In this document: positions 23,201 to 38,200 of the stretch, in pieces
Position numbering within the stretch: position 1 is the first letter of the stretch
Layout of the letters: each line of letters opens with the position of its first letter
Assembly: GCA_013397865.1 (NCBI GenBank)
Contig: VZTI01001782.1
Location: 520,248 to 584,247, forward strand
Length of the DNA stretch: 64,000 bases
Origin: Struthidea cinerea
Lineage: Eukaryota > Chordata > Aves > Passeriformes > Corcoracidae
Direction of reading: 5' to 3'
Made by a program: the position numbers and the translations under genes
Notes under the pieces: model-generated
The model's input: the letters and a program-made list of their open reading frames with translations, nothing else
Told to the model about the DNA's origin: nothing
Databases searched by the model: none

Positions 23201-26200
23201 TTCTGAGGTTGCTTTCACTTTGAATTCCCCTGTGATCTCATACAAAAACTGATACATGTGCATACACCCCCTTCTGCCTCTCACTGACGCAGCAAATGAA
23301 AAAGCAGTAAAGCTGCACATACCTGCAAGCACATGTCTGGGTGTAAGACATTTCTTAAGCTGTCAGTTCCCACAAGTAGGATGCTGTCCTTGCAAAGCTG
23401 ATGTATTTAAAGATGCATCTCTTCCTTTTTTAATGCTTTCGTGTGGTTTTTTTTGGCTCTAGCTCTCTACTGGTTGTCCTGTAAGCAGCAGATACTGATT
23501 TGAAAAAAACCCTGTTGTTTTCCTGAGACCACAGTCTTTATTAATTTGCTTGATCTAAACTCTTAAGTTAGGTAATGAAGTACAGATACATGGCTCTTGT
23601 TTCTGGAATGGAAACAGCTCTCTAAAATAGGTTAGTTGTCAGAACAACAGTACTTGCTCTTGGTATATTTGATTATCTGTATGGATTTTTTTTTTTCCCC
23701 CAGTATGGAGGAAGCCTTTTCCCTGTAAGACTTTGAGAAATCTTACTTGGTACAGTCCTTGCTTTGAATTTCAGTTGACTGGGTTGCCTGACAGGTGTTT
23801 GTAAGGGGGATGAAGACTCTGCTTTATATTTAATACAATATATGTATAATAAATCTGGGGACCTAGAAATAGGTCCCCACATTTGCAGAACACTACTTGT
23901 GAGAAGTCAGAATGGAGGATGTTTGGTTTTATTTCCTCTATGAGGTAGAAGGAAACACTTTTTATACCATTGTTGCAAAGGCAAGATGTGTGTGTTTGTA
24001 GACTTTGTAGGTGCAAACTTGGGCAAATTTACTAATGTTTTTGCATTCTTTTTTACAGTTTGAAATGCCTATTGTCCCATTTCACAGGACAATTCACAAC
24101 TTTTTGTCACTTTTGAAGGGTTAAAAGGATGATTTAAAAATGAAAAGTGCTGTCTGTGTGGCTATTAGTGTGTGTTGGGTGCATTGGAAAAAATACTTGG
24201 TTTTTGTTTTTTTTTTACACTGTCAAGAAGTGAAATGGGAAGTTTTCAATTATTTTTTATTGTATAAATGTTAGAACACTATTGTTCAGGGCTTCATAGT
24301 ATAAGTTTTTAAAGCCATATCAAATTCTGAGGCTTTCCAAAAATACTGCATAATACTAATGGGTTGCAATCACCAAGATTGGAACCTGAAAATGGAGGGC
24401 ATGCAACGTGTAAACTGGGCAGATAACATTAGCTAACAATGGTTCTCTTGTTCTCTCTTTAAAAAACAAGGACAAACCCCCCTGAATTTTGGATGTAACT
24501 TCATTTGTGATAATTAGATACTCTTTTCAGCACCCTATTGAAAAAGCACATCCAAAATTTGCAGGATATTGTTTATTCCCATAAAAGGAACACCTTGAAT
24601 ATTGAATTTCAATGTGTTGGTCTAGTTGAGTCTTGTTTGTTTGTTTGTTTTTTATTTGTTTTGTGGACAGTAAAGACTTTCCCCTCAAATTTTTAGAGTG
24701 TTTTTTTTCTGGTTTGTGCTGATGAAATGTTGGCAAATCTGTTTGTGTATCAGTTTCATTGTGATGACTTGGTGTGGCATACTTGCTGGGGGAACTAACC
24801 TGGCTGGAAAGTTGGTTTGGCCTTAGATATTATTATGCTTTGGTACTGTAAAGAATGATATTTATATCCCCCTTTGTGGTATTGCTTCAAATGCCTACTT
24901 ATAACTGCAATGGAAGGAACTTCTGCATGAAATTTCTGATGTGTATGAGACGTAATTGTCTTCATATTAAGCTTTTTAATTTATGAAATTGATTCTTTTC
25001 AGTAAAAGTACAAAAACAGCAGAAAGATCTTTCTGTGCAGGGGATAATTTGCAAGAGTAAATTCTGCAATACCTTTGTTCTGCTCTTTTCCACTGTGGGA
25101 TCAGTATAGTGAAATGTTACTGTTTGTACATATTTGTGGCACATTGTGTGGCTAAATTTAGTGGGTATTGAGGGTAATAGCTTGTTGCTAAATACCGAGT
25201 TGTGTTTGGGTTGCCTCATAACCAATTGCATATGGCTTGGGTGATTCCATTTCTAAGGGCATATAAAAAAATGGACTGTTAGAAAGACTTGGACAGCAGA
25301 AATTGTATTTAGCAAAGGGAAATTAACCTTTAAATACTTTGAGCTTCATTTCTTATCTAAAGTGATCTCTAGTAAGAATTAATATTTTGCATATTAATAT
25401 TTGCATATTAATATATATTTTTATTAACTGATGCTAACTTTTTCTCTTTTGATTTTGTATCTGTATTAATGTCCTGATTCTTGGCATCCTGAATCATCTT
25501 TATAATTATCTTCATTTTAAAATATTTGTCTCTAAACTGTGCTCTGTATTTTGCTTTCCCCTCTTATGTGGTTTTCTCTTTCCAGGACAGTGCTGTATTT
25601 TCCCAGTTTATCCCTTCTGTTGTCTTCTCACACAGTGCTTGGAATGGTGACTTGGCTGCTGCTGACCAGAGAAAGCTCCCGGGCATAACAAGGGAACTGC
25701 TGTAGGGACGCGCCATAATGGGAACAGAGTGTTTGCACTGGAGATGTGTAGGAACAGGAGAATTCTCTTTTAGCTGGTTGGCCCTGAATTTTGTAAAACA
25801 GCCATGATTTTGCATCACTGGCTGGCTAGCATGTGATAAACCTAAAATTTCTAACTGTACTGGGAAAGGGCACCACCATTCTTGGCTTCCGTTTCACTAC
25901 TGCAGCACAAGCTCTCAGTTCTTATTGCTGCAAAATGAACTTTCTCTCCTGTTGCTTTTCTGGTGTTTTTCCTTCCTTCCCTCTCTTAAATACATTCTGT
26001 GTCATCCTTCTACTTTGAAACTCCTTTAGGTAACACTTGCTGTAACAGTAGTAGTAACAGTAACTTTTTCCTTTGCTTTGCTCCTCTTCCTGCTTACGTT
26101 GAGGCTTAGTGTCGAGTTATAAGAAGTCTGAAATTGGAACACTCTGGAAGATTAAAAAAAATAGAAGCTTTTCAATACAATTTCTAAGAGTAGCAGCATA

Positions 26201-29200
26201 TGGACTTGAAAGTATAATCAGAGGCAGGGCTTAGGAAAACCATCTCGTGGCTGATTTATTTTCTTGAAGCCTTGTTCAAAGTTAAACCAGAATGCTGCTG
26301 CTGGCATACAGGTTTGACCCATGAGTTTTACATTCTGTTTTAATGCAGTAGATCATCAGCTTCACCGTTCTTGTTAGATTGTTGTTGTCAGTCTGCTTTA
26401 GAGGGGGAAGAGACGTTGATCTTGTTTCTTTGAAAGAAGACTTGTAAAAGTGTCTTGAAAAAGATTTTGTTAGTAGAGTGGCAAATGAGAGTCTGCAGTT
26501 TCAGACTAAGACTTCATGAGGTTTTTTTGAAGTTCAGTGAGAAAAAGATGGGGTCTTAAAAAATGGGTCTAAAACTATTTAGCATTTCTGAAATATATGT
26601 ATGAGAGAAATGCAACAAGAGCTTGCACTGTGTCTGAATTCTGATGTGAGGGTGAAATGTGGCTGCAGTAGTAACCTAGAAAATCAGAGAGATTTTCTTA
26701 ATCAACAGCTCCTGAGATATTTAAATGTTAGGAAGTTGTATACATCACTGCAGTTGAAGAAGTAGGACAGAAGAAAAGAAGGAGCAAATTGAGTCTGACG
26801 CCTTTTGTTTTAATGCGCAGATTGAGTCATTAAGAAATAAGGAAAGCCTGGACTTCTTGAAAACTTACATTTTAATCAGAACATAGTGTTACAGACTCCT
26901 TTAGCAGCACAATCAGTATTTTGGAGAGATTGTATTCAAAATTGATTATGTTGACAGGTTTCCTGTATATGTCGGTTGCCTTTCTAGCTAAAGAATTTGC
27001 AGTAGGACTGGAAACTGGTCGCTCAAGCTCTGCTCTTTTACTATTGCTCCACAGTAGCACTTGGTTAGAAAAACAGGTTGTGAAAGTTAAAGGCAGCTGT
27101 CCTTTTCCTGTGGTCTTTCTTTTCCATACACGTGTTGTTAACTTTAGAGCAGCCCTAATATAAATGCTGGTAAAAAAATTAGTGATGCAATTAACTTTCC
27201 TTTTTTTAGGAGTTTCTTTGCATTTTTGAATCTGTTTCAATACTTCTGTGAAGGGCAGAAGGAGCTGAATTCTGCCTGATGTCAGTTTTCACTATTGTGT
27301 ATAGATTCTTGATCCTATGTTATCCTATCAATTCAGTTACTTAGCCTTTTTCAGACCTGGAGAGTTTACAGTACAGTGTTAATACAACTTTTTGAATGTT
27401 CATGTAGGCACTGTTGTACTAAACCAAGAAACAAACCCTTGAGACTTACTAGTTTGTGTTTAACACTCCAGGTATCCATCTCGAATTGAGAAGATAGATT
27501 ACGAAGAGGGGAAGATGTTGGTGCATTTTGAACGCTGGAGCCATCGCTACGATGAGTGGATTTACTGGGACAGCAATAGGTTGCGACCTTTGGAGCGACC
27601 AGCATTAAGGAAAGAGGGGCTGAAGGATGATGAAGAATTTGTGGTAAGTGGCGTATTTATTTTGTCTTAGACTTTTGTAAACTGTTCACCTACGTTAAAT
27701 CTCTAGCACATAATGTTTAATTATTTTTAGGAAAAAAATCTAAATTATTTAAATATTAATAACTAAATTTGTTTAAAATAGGATTTTAAACCTGGTGAAG
27801 AAGTCCTAGCTCGTTGGACAGACTGTCGATATTACCCTGCAAAGATTGAAGCAATTAATAAAGAGGGTATGTATGCATGTGTGGTCCATTGGTAAGGTCG
27901 GCTTGCAAATGCTGTGCTGTAGATTTAGTCTGCTTAAAAAAGTGATATGTCTATAAAGTTTTCCTCACTGCTTCAGTATTAACTGGAAATGCTTCTGTTT
28001 ATCAAATTTAGTAAAATGTTTATCTTTTATCTGTATGAAGGTTGAAAACTGGAATTTCTCCTAGAAGACAAAATGCTTTTTTTTGGTGTGTCTTTGTTTC
28101 AGGGATCAGAAGTTCCTGTGCACAGTCTTAGGACTATTTTTTACTATTGTTGATTTGAGTTAATGTTATATTTAATTTTTCAGAATTGTTTTAGTTCTGT
28201 TTATTGAAGAAAAACAATGGAAATAGGAAAATAAAGGAACACAGATTAAATACTTCACAGTGGTGATATTTCTAATGAACATAAAAAGTTGAAATTTTTA
28301 CTGTAGATGAGAGCAAGTGAGGATGTGGATGTAAATTGAGCTGTTTCCCTAGTATGGCACCTTAAATGTTACGTAATTATTTCAATTAATTATGAGCAAA
28401 AGTGCCTCAATAGCTTAAACATGCTTGAAATTGTCTGGCTGGACAAAGAGTAACAATATTAAAGCAGCGTTTCATTGAGGCTATCATTTATGTTTTTTAT
28501 TCCTTTCTTGATCTTGACTATTGGTAACACCTGGTTACTCTTGTCATACAGAGTAACATACAAAACATAAAGCCTTCACAGTAACAAGGTGTGTTTGTTT
28601 CTTAACTACTCATTTCTAGGAACATTCACAGTGCAATTCTATGATGGTGTCATTCGATGTCTTAAAAGAATGCATATCAAATCTATGCCAGAGGATGCAA
28701 AAGGGCAGGTAAGAATATTTAAAGTTACTGCTTTGTTAGGTTTTGTGTAGTTGTTTGGGTTTTTGTTGTTTTGTTTGGTTTTTTGTTTTTTTAGTATCTT
28801 GAGACAGTAAAAGTGTCAGAAGCACAACTAGCTTTAGATTAGTCTTTATTCTAGGTCTGGCACTGCCTTGCTTCACCAGTTTATGGCTGATGCCTCAGAG
28901 TGTGCTGCTCAAGTGGCCTTGCCTCTCTGAAACGTCTGGCTGCTGGACACTCCATTGCTGACTAATCTGTTCACAAAGTCTTGTCTTACAGAGTTTATAA
29001 AACCAGGGGCGTTCAATGACTTTTCCTTCTGGTGTCCTTTCAGGAAAAAAGCTTTAGCTTGTCAGCAGTCTGCTGCTGATTTTTCTTTTTAATTTCATTT
29101 ATTCCCCACCCTCTGCCCATGTCTCTTGTTTGCTACTATGAGAACTTTTTGCCCACGTGTTCTTACTAAGGTGACTATGGGGTTTTTTTCCCCTGCAATG

Positions 29201-32200
29201 CGAACTTTTGGGCATTCAGGCAGATAAGTATTTCTTACCTCTTCTAACATCTAGTTGCTGTTCAGGAAGAGATGCTGAATAGAAGTTGAGGGAGACTGTG
29301 AAATAGAGGACATGATTTAGTCACTAGGCCTATCTTTACTTGTGAAAGGAAAACATTCAAAACTCCTACATGCTTTCAGTGGAAATGCCACTGCATTTAT
29401 CTTGCATGGTAGCTATGTTTTTATAGTTAATGAGAAATTACTCCACTGAAACTATTTGAGACAAAACCCATGAAATTGCACTTTATTTACTCCTACTTTT
29501 CTTCGGAATACTCCTAACTTTGCAAACTTCAAATATTTCATAATTACTATTGTAGCCATCCATATTGTGACCAGGGCAGATGGATAATTTAATTGGCTTG
29601 AAAGCATCTCCACATCCGGGCCTCCAAGGTAAAGGTAGCTGTGTAGTAGGGTTGATCCTCTATGCAAGGGACACTGGAACTTAGTGCAGACACCACTGTA
29701 TTATTTAAAAGATGTTTCCTGAAGGAGATTAAACTGAAATCTATAGTCACACTAACCCTGGCTTCTTGCTGCAGTCTTACAGTAATTCTGTTGAACCATT
29801 GTGTAGTATTTCAAGGAATACTGTCAGTATGACAATAAGTTAGGAAGCTGGAGTGTTTAATTTTACTTCATAAAAAGCAAAACTTGGCTAATGTGGTTGT
29901 GACTGAAAAGAAGTAAGACTTTTGTGACAGTGGAAAGAGCTCCCTGATTCTATCCTGTGCTTTTTCTAGGGAGCAATGTTGTGTCTAATCTCGAGTTACT
30001 ACTCTTAGGCCACAGGCAGTTTCAGCTTTACAAAAAAAATAGTAAATGCATTACTTCACAACCATTATGTTGTCCAGACTTGTTTGGTGGCCGTCCAGCT
30101 CATCTGTTATTTCTAATTTTTTTCAGTAGTTGAGAGTTATGGTGCCACTTATGCTTCTCGGGGGTTGAATGTAGGCTGCTTCAATGAAATCTTGAGAAGG
30201 AATAAGGGGGACAAATTTACACTTCCTGAGATGGATTTAGAATTTTTAAGTTGTCTGGATGCAAGAACACCTCCAACTGTGCTTTCTGTAATACTAATTG
30301 ATACTAGTTGTAGCATTTAATCCTGCAAAAGTAGAAGTAAGCATGAAGGTATGTAGCTTTCAAAGGCAAAGATATAATATTTCTTTCAACTTTTTTTGCA
30401 TATAATGCTATGGAAAAATGTTTTTCTAAGAGTTTTTGTGTTATTTCAGAATAAAAACATGAACTAAGATTTGGTTTGAAAATCAGTTATCTGAGACTGG
30501 TCTTTGTCTAAGTCTAAAACTCCCACGAGTGTTTTCTTTTGCATTATTTATTTTATAAGAAAATATTTACTAAAATTTATAAAAAGCATACAAAAATGCC
30601 AAGACTGTAAACTGATTTAAAAAATGGTAGAATTGTCAGATGCAACACTTCATGCTTCATTTAAATCTACAACTTTTTTTTTGTCTGTTTCCAAATTAAA
30701 AAATACATTTCCAGAGATGAGTGTAAGCTTAAGATACTTCAAGTTCTAGTACATCAACAAATTTAACAAATGTTAAGATCTTTGTGGAAGGTGTGTGCTA
30801 AGCATGCAGAATTTGAATTACTTGGAGAGAGCTAGAGATTAGTTAATACTTTGATTTTAGCTTAGTGTGACTCGAAGGAAGAGACTGTAAATTCTATAAC
30901 AAACTATTTTTGAGTTGCAGCGGAAGTGTGTTTTAATAAGATTCAGCTGTGAGGGTCGAAAGGCAAAATTTTTAAAGAGTGGAAAATATTTGTGTGTCTC
31001 AGTGCAATGGGCCTTGAGGTTCAGTTGTGGTTCAGATAAGCACAAATTAATCGAAATTGCACAGGTCTGTGACCAACATAGTACAGAGAGGGGAAAAAAA
31101 GGAATATTGAGACTGCCCTTGTGAGAGCACATATGAAGTATTTGGATAACTTACTTTTTCTGTTTCATGTTTTTTGTTTTATCTTCGATGTAATCAGGCG
31201 CGCGAGAGGGAGCAGATAGCGCCGGAGCTGAGATTAGTGACGGAAATCGAACCAAAAGAAGTGAGTTTTGAGGAGGGATTTGAAGGAGAGGGAGGGGACT
31301 TGGCACACAGGAAGAGGAAGCTGAGGAAAAAGCATGGATGGGCCAGAGGAAAAAAGAAGATGTGGCAGGAGACAATGTGAGCCAAGATGTAGGTGGGGCA
31401 GACGGTGTAGAATTGAAAGGTGAGGGTAAGGAATCCAGGCTTGATGTGGAATCAGCCAGTCAACAGATTCATGTTTTATGTATGTGTATGTATGAGTGTG
31501 TGGGAGTTGGAAGTTATGATGTGACAGAAGAGGAAAACCAGCTGAAGCTTTAGTACTGTGGAGAAGCAAAAAGGTGGTGGTTGTAGGCAGGTGAAGGGAG
31601 AGCGATGTATGTGTGAATTCTGCTATTGACGCAAGGGTTGGATTTTAGAAATTATTCTAGTTTTGCCTTCCCACTGTTGCAGGATTAAGGTTACGCAAAT
31701 GAATATTTTAAAATACAAGTTTTTTAGCCAATTGATGTGTAAGGCTATTGGGTAATTTCTACTGATGTATTTCTCACTCATGCAATTTGCTGTGTTTTGA
31801 TTTAGTGAATCTAATTAGCATAATGACAGTTTTCCTCAGTAGTCATAAAGTAATGTTTTGTTTTCTAACTGCTGTGGGCTGTTACTACTCTCCTGTCAAT
31901 TTTCTCAGCTTACTTGAAAGATGAATTTTAGTAAGAATGAAAAAGAAGGAAATACACATTTTTGATTTATTTTATATTTCTTTAAAAGTTACATATGTAA
32001 ATGAGAAACTCACTGAAGTGAGATACTGTGGGAAGTGAGAAATCAGGCTGGATGGTGCAGAGTAACTGGAGCAGAGTTACACAATCACTTCCAATAGAGA
32101 GACAATGTCAGGAAATGAAAGAAAAGTATGGAAAAGTTCTCTTAGGAGAATTTTGCTTTTACTTTATTGTTCATATTTGGGCCTTTGGCTTTGTATGATC

Positions 32201-35200
32201 TGGGAAAGTGTCCTAGTATTAAAATATGTAGCTAGTTTCTGTGATATCTATGATATTTATTATCCTGCTATTATGGTTGATAGAATAGATATCATGCTAT
32301 TAGCCTGAGACAGATTTCAGAATTCATTGTGCTTCAGGATCCCACTATTACTCTCCAATTTTTTTGTTAATTTTTTTCTAAAAATTCTGGGAAAGTCACG
32401 AATGTATCTTTTTGAAGGAGGAGTTCCTGTGCTTTTCAAAAGAATTATAGTCACCTTAGCATCTTAGAAGCTAAATAATTCTCACATGTCAGGAGCTGTG
32501 CTGCTGAGCAGTCAGTCAGCAGGAATTCAAGGTTAAAAAGCAGGAATTAACTGTGTCACTTTAGTGCCTGTATATTTACTCCAGAGCCAGAATAAAAATG
32601 GACCCACAGAGTTTCTGAACAATTCAGAATCATGAAATTGTTTTGGTTGGAAGGAATCTCTCGATATAATCTTTTCCACCCCAGCTGCTCAAGGTTCTCT
32701 TCACTGAGTTTAAATTTACATGTTAGTCTAGAAAAAAAGTATAACTGTCACCATAATGAATGTGTCTCTTCTTTGGCTTCTGAATGTTTAACCTTTTTTT
32801 GTTTCATTGTTATGTGTCCTACTACTGTAAGCTCCATGTTGTATGAACACTATCCCAACAGTGAAATAAAATACAAAGAAAACCACAAAACCCCCTTCCA
32901 TGTTGCCCTAGCTGCCCTTAGACCCAGATACTTGGTTCAGCATGGTCCTTTGAAGCTTGATATCTTCTGAAAGCTTTTGATTCCAGAGTGCTTAGCTTGA
33001 CTGAAAATTAGAAATCTCTTTAGAAGCTATTTTGATGCAGGCTGCACTACTTCCCCTTCCCACTTTTATCATAAGATCCCATCTCCAGCCATGTTACTGA
33101 TCCTCTTCATCCCTTGGCCAGGGTACAGTGTAAGACTTCTACTCTCAGGTCTCCTAATTCCTCACCACCACAAATAGCTCAATCTTTTTTTTGTCCTGCT
33201 GGATGGGCAAGGCTCTGGATGGACTGGAGCTAATAGGTGTGCTCGTTTTGGCTGGCCAAAAGAGAGGTATGTGTGCTTTTGATTGACTATGCAGCTGGCA
33301 GTTAGACACGCTCTTTTGTGCTGGCATGTCACCTGCCATGTCACCAAGTGGCCTCAGTAGTTGCCTGTTGTGTGAGCATTGCCAAAGCGCTTCCAAACTT
33401 TGCTGCTGGCTAGTCTGAGTGTCTGCATCTTTGCAGTGACAGTGTGAAAATGGAACACTTCATCTTAGGGAAATCAAAACTGTTGTTGTTTCTAAGTACA
33501 GAGGTTGGTGCAAAGAAGAAGCGTAACTTATGTAAAGCAGTGATTTAAAAGTATTGAACTATGGAAAAGGAAAAGCATAATGCAAGGAGAATTAACACTG
33601 TATTTGTGTTATGATTTCCTCATCCATCAAAGAAGGCAAAGAAACCCTCAGCAGAACAGAAGCTTAAAAGACTTGTAATATGCAATGAGTGGGGAAAAAG
33701 TGGCATTGCAACAAGATTCATAAAAACAAGCTACTTTAGGTATCACATGTGATGACATAACAACAAGGAGGTATTCCAGAATAAAATAGTCTGTATGCTG
33801 TTGGGGGGAAAAAAAAAGTACTATTTGTGAAGCACTCATGAGTAACTAGACAAAAATAGTCTTCTTCATTTTTTTTTTGTGTGTGGTAGTACTTGTAATT
33901 CAGAGCACTCAGATGCTTAATTCTGACTGGTTGATCATTTCTACTGCCTTCTATACTGCACATAACTTCTCCGTGGAATAATTCTGTACCTTGATGTTAC
34001 AGAAAATTAGAGAAAATACTTTAGTCAAAAGGATCAAGTTACAATTTTTTCAGTCAGATTGATCCCTGACATGCAGGAGACATTAGGCTGGAGTCTCATC
34101 ACTCTAGTGGAAAGAGCTTGGCTCAGCCTTGAAAGTTTTCTCTGTTGGCTTGTAGGGGAGCTTGACTTGGTCTAAATGCCAAAAACTAGATTAGATTGGG
34201 ATGTATTGTTCACCCCTTGAATGTTTCCATATGGTCAAAATAAGCAATTATGCAAAATTAAATTTAATTACCTTAAATATAGATTGTGAAATTCAGTCAT
34301 ATTAAAGAGTACTTTATTGAAGATAGTGATTGAAACCTGTAATATGTAATACAAAAAGAGTAAAAGAGTCTATAGTTATTCTAGAAACAAAGGTGTAATG
34401 AGATAGGAGTCATCCATGGTTTGTCAATTTAGTTCAGGAGGAATTCCATGCAGCTGGACAATGCTTTGAGGTGATTGTAGCTTTGCATAGTAGGTCAACA
34501 ACTATGGAACTGTGTGTTTCAGAGCCAGAAGGGTAAGAAAAATGTCAGTCTTCTAGGGTTGGGAGCTCCTAGGTTTCTAAAGCAATGACACAAAAGTAAT
34601 TTAACAGGGAATGTGTACAGCCAGAATTCTATATACAGTGGTTTTTTTGCAAGATTTTTTTTCTTTTTATCCACATGACACACTGATAATACTTCAAGTT
34701 TATCTGGGCAATTTGGGAAACTCAATTTTACCACTCTTTGAGTAGTAACCATAAAAACAAATTAAATTTCATTTGAACATTTCTAGATAATATTTGCTGG
34801 GTTTATGAGTATTTTCTGTTTGAGTCTTAGGAACTTTATAATACTTACTTACCATTTTTTCCTTTTTGGAGGATTGGATAGCTTTGGTCAAAGCTGCTGC
34901 TGCAGCAGCAGCCAAGAACAAAGCAGGAAGTAAACCTAGAACCAGTGCAAACAGCAATAAAGATAAAGAGGACAGAAAATGGCTAAAAGTCCCTTCAAAA
35001 AAGGAAGAAACCTCAACTTCTACAATCATGCAGGAAGTCCAAAAAAAGGAAGAGGAGCCTACATCTAGTGACACATTTGGTAAAAGCACATTCTATAAGT
35101 ACAAAACGGGTTTTTCTGTAATGTTGAACTCCTGTTGTTAATTTTGCAATTAAGTAATAACCAATATTTCTAGAGGAAAATGTCTCATTTGCTATTATGA

Positions 35201-38200
35201 TAGCTTTGTGATACATAATGATAATTGGTTCAGAAACAATTTTTGTCAGATAAATCTAGTTCAGTCAGTATTTACTCCTTGTGCTAAACTTCTGACTAGC
35301 TTAATCAAGAGCAGAACATAGTTTTAAAATCATTTCATTGTACAGCTTGGTTCATATTACTGCATCTTTGTTCCTGCCTATGAGATAATCCCTGATTCTT
35401 GTTCTAAGGAAAAGAAAATAATTCCAGTATGCATGATATATCAATATTCAGTGATGCTTGAAACTATGTCTGAGTTGATAAGATCTGTTCATTTTAAATC
35501 TTTAATGCTTATTTCTCATAATATTGAGTAAAAATTGCAAATTTTGAGGTAATCTGCATTTTTGTTTCAGTATGTATTCAGTATATGTATGTTTCAGTAT
35601 GATCTTCAGAATGTGTCATTTTGCTTTTTTACAGAGATTTAAAGTTTATTTACTGCAGTACTCCACTAGCAGTTCTGAAATATTTAAGTATTTTGGGTGT
35701 TATGCATTTATAAAATGTGAGTTAATGAGGTTTTTCTTGTGTTTAGAAGTAGGATTTCCTGTAGTGGATGTTCCAAAGATGGCCTTTGTGCAGGCAGAGA
35801 GCACGTTATCACACAAGAGGAAAAGTAATCTAGGCAACTCATTTCAGGCAAAGAGAGCTCGTCTAAACAAGATCACTGGTAAAAGACTTTTTTTGTCATT
35901 GACTTTGTTACTTTTTCATGTAGTGAAATATTCATGCTTGTAAAGAAGGTGCTGAAGTAGATTGCATAGAAGCACATTCATGAGGCAGATGGTCACTGCA
36001 GTCTGTACTTGTTTGGTATTTCAAAGGAATCCATAAATGGTAAATCTACCTGGTTCATAAATTGGTTGCAGATTGTACTTGGTCTTTTTAGTTTTCTAGG
36101 ACAGTAGCCATCCTGAATGGATGAATTTCTTGAGCGTGTTTTGCCTCCAGCTTTAAAGTTTTCTCCATTATTGGGTGAATTTGGGGTCTATACAACTTCT
36201 TAAGAATGTCATGAATTACATACTGCCACTGTAAATTAAAGCTATGGTTAGCTGCGGAGAAACAGAAAATATTTTGCCATAAAGTGAAATTGTTGCTAAA
36301 AGGAGTTTGTAATTTAGAAATATACAACCCTACAAATTGAAGCTATAAAGATCTGATTTTTTTTTTTCAATGCCTGTCTAGGCATTCACTCCCTACCTTT
36401 ATTGCTCAAAGGTATTAATGGAAAACAGGGATGTTACTAAAGAATACATTCTATACAACAGGAAATGAATAATTGGTCTTGTCTTTAAAAGCTGAAAAAT
36501 GCATTTATTCCAAAATTTAATAGAAATTTACTTACCTGTGAAGAAATTATTTCAATTTGTATTTCTCCTAATAAGACAAATGTGTTGCTAGCATTGATCC
36601 TGTCAGTATTTTGGACGAAGTCCTATGTTTGTAACTGTGCTGGTAAAGTATCAGATGCATTTCAAAAGCTGGGTTGAAAAAATTTCTGAAGTCCTTCCCT
36701 TAACAGAGGAGCCCTTGGACACACTGTAAGATAGAAATTCATTCCACTCATTATTCTAATAAATAATATTTTGTGTGAAGGCTGGTAGACTTTTCTGTGC
36801 TGCAAATGAGAGGGGTTTTCTTTGGTAGGGTTTTTTTTGGAAGTAGATAAAAAGTCTTACTTGTTTCTGTTAAACAAAAACAACCTAATTTGCTAAACTG
36901 CATACTGAGGGTTTTGTTCATACTTTTGGCTTATCCAGCCTTTCATTGATCTGCAGTGGAGGATGTTTAGTTAGTTTTCTTATGAGAGTGATTCTGTTTC
37001 AGTCTCTCAGTCAGTATTTTATGAATCATGTTTGGGTTGGAAGGGACCTTAAAGTTCACCTACTTCCAATCTCTCTGCCATGGGCAGGGACACCTTCCAC
37101 TGGACCTTGTTTCTCAAAGCCCCATCCAACCTGGCCATGAATACTTCCAGGGGTGGGGCATCCACAGCTTCTCTGGGCAACTTGTGCCTCACCACCCTCA
37201 CAGTAAAGAATTCCTTTCTCATATCTAATCTAAACCTACTCTCTTCAAGTTTGAATCCATTCCCTTTTGTCCTATCACGACATGCCCCTGTAAAACATTC
37301 TTTTGCAGCTCCCTTGTAGACCCCCTTTAGGCATTTGACTCTAAGGTCTCCCTGGAGCCTTCTCTTCTCCAGGCTGAACAATCCCAATTCTCTCAGTCTT
37401 TGCTCACAGGAGAGGTGCTCCAGCCCTCTGACCATCTCTGGGTCCCTCCTCTGGACTCACTCCAGTAGGTCCATGCCCTTCCTGTGGTGGGACTCCAGAG
37501 CTGGACACAGCATTGCAGGTGGGGTCTGTGCAGAATAGAAGGGCAGAATCACCTCCCTCATCTTACTGCCCACAGTGCTTTTGATGCACTCCAGTAAAGT
37601 GTTGGCAGCTCATGTCTGGCTTTTTATCCACTGTCCAGCTTTTCATCCAAGAAGGGATGAAAAGAATCTGTTCTTTTCGTACAAAGGAAGCAGTCTTCAG
37701 CAAAACCCATCTTCGGCCTCCAGGATTGTCATTCCTGTAAGGCCTCTTCTTTGGTTCCAAGTTTTGTTAATGGATGTCAAATCTATCAGCCCCATTTCTA
37801 CTCTCCCATCCTACCTCCTCAGTTAAGTTCCAATTTAATTGCTGCCATGAGCAGTAGTAGGGTAAGAGGTAGAGACTAGTGGTGTATATTTACAGAGCCC
37901 TGTTAATTTCTTTCCAATAGCAATTAATAACAGAAGATACCAAAACCAGCTGAAAGACATTCACCTTTAGAAAACATATTTGCCTGTGCTTGTGGGTAGA
38001 TTCTTATTACCTCAGGAGCTTTTTGAGAATCATAGCAGTGAGACAGGTTCATACAGACTGAACTGAATAATCAGAAACCATGATTTTGCAGCCATTGACT
38101 GTGTTACCATTTTAAAAACAATGTGTCTGTCTCCATGAAGATATATTTGGCTAGCAGAGGATGTGTTACCTTTCAGTGAAAGTATATTAATTCTTTAACT

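Larger units (their letters stand above)
28709..34871 (+). other. PHF20L1 intron 5
   Basis: A 6.2 kb intron. It contains a G/T-rich run at 28745-28795, the candidate cassette exon at 31198-31260 with a purine-rich downstream flank to about 31440, and a CR1 tip at 32622-32700. The remainder is featureless AT-rich sequence. Confidence 0.85.

Noticed and set aside
37049..37435. 128-codon minus-strand frame
   Set aside because: It is the sense reading of a CR1 3' region (contains the typical [19 protein letters not shown] text), a mobile-element remnant, not a host gene.
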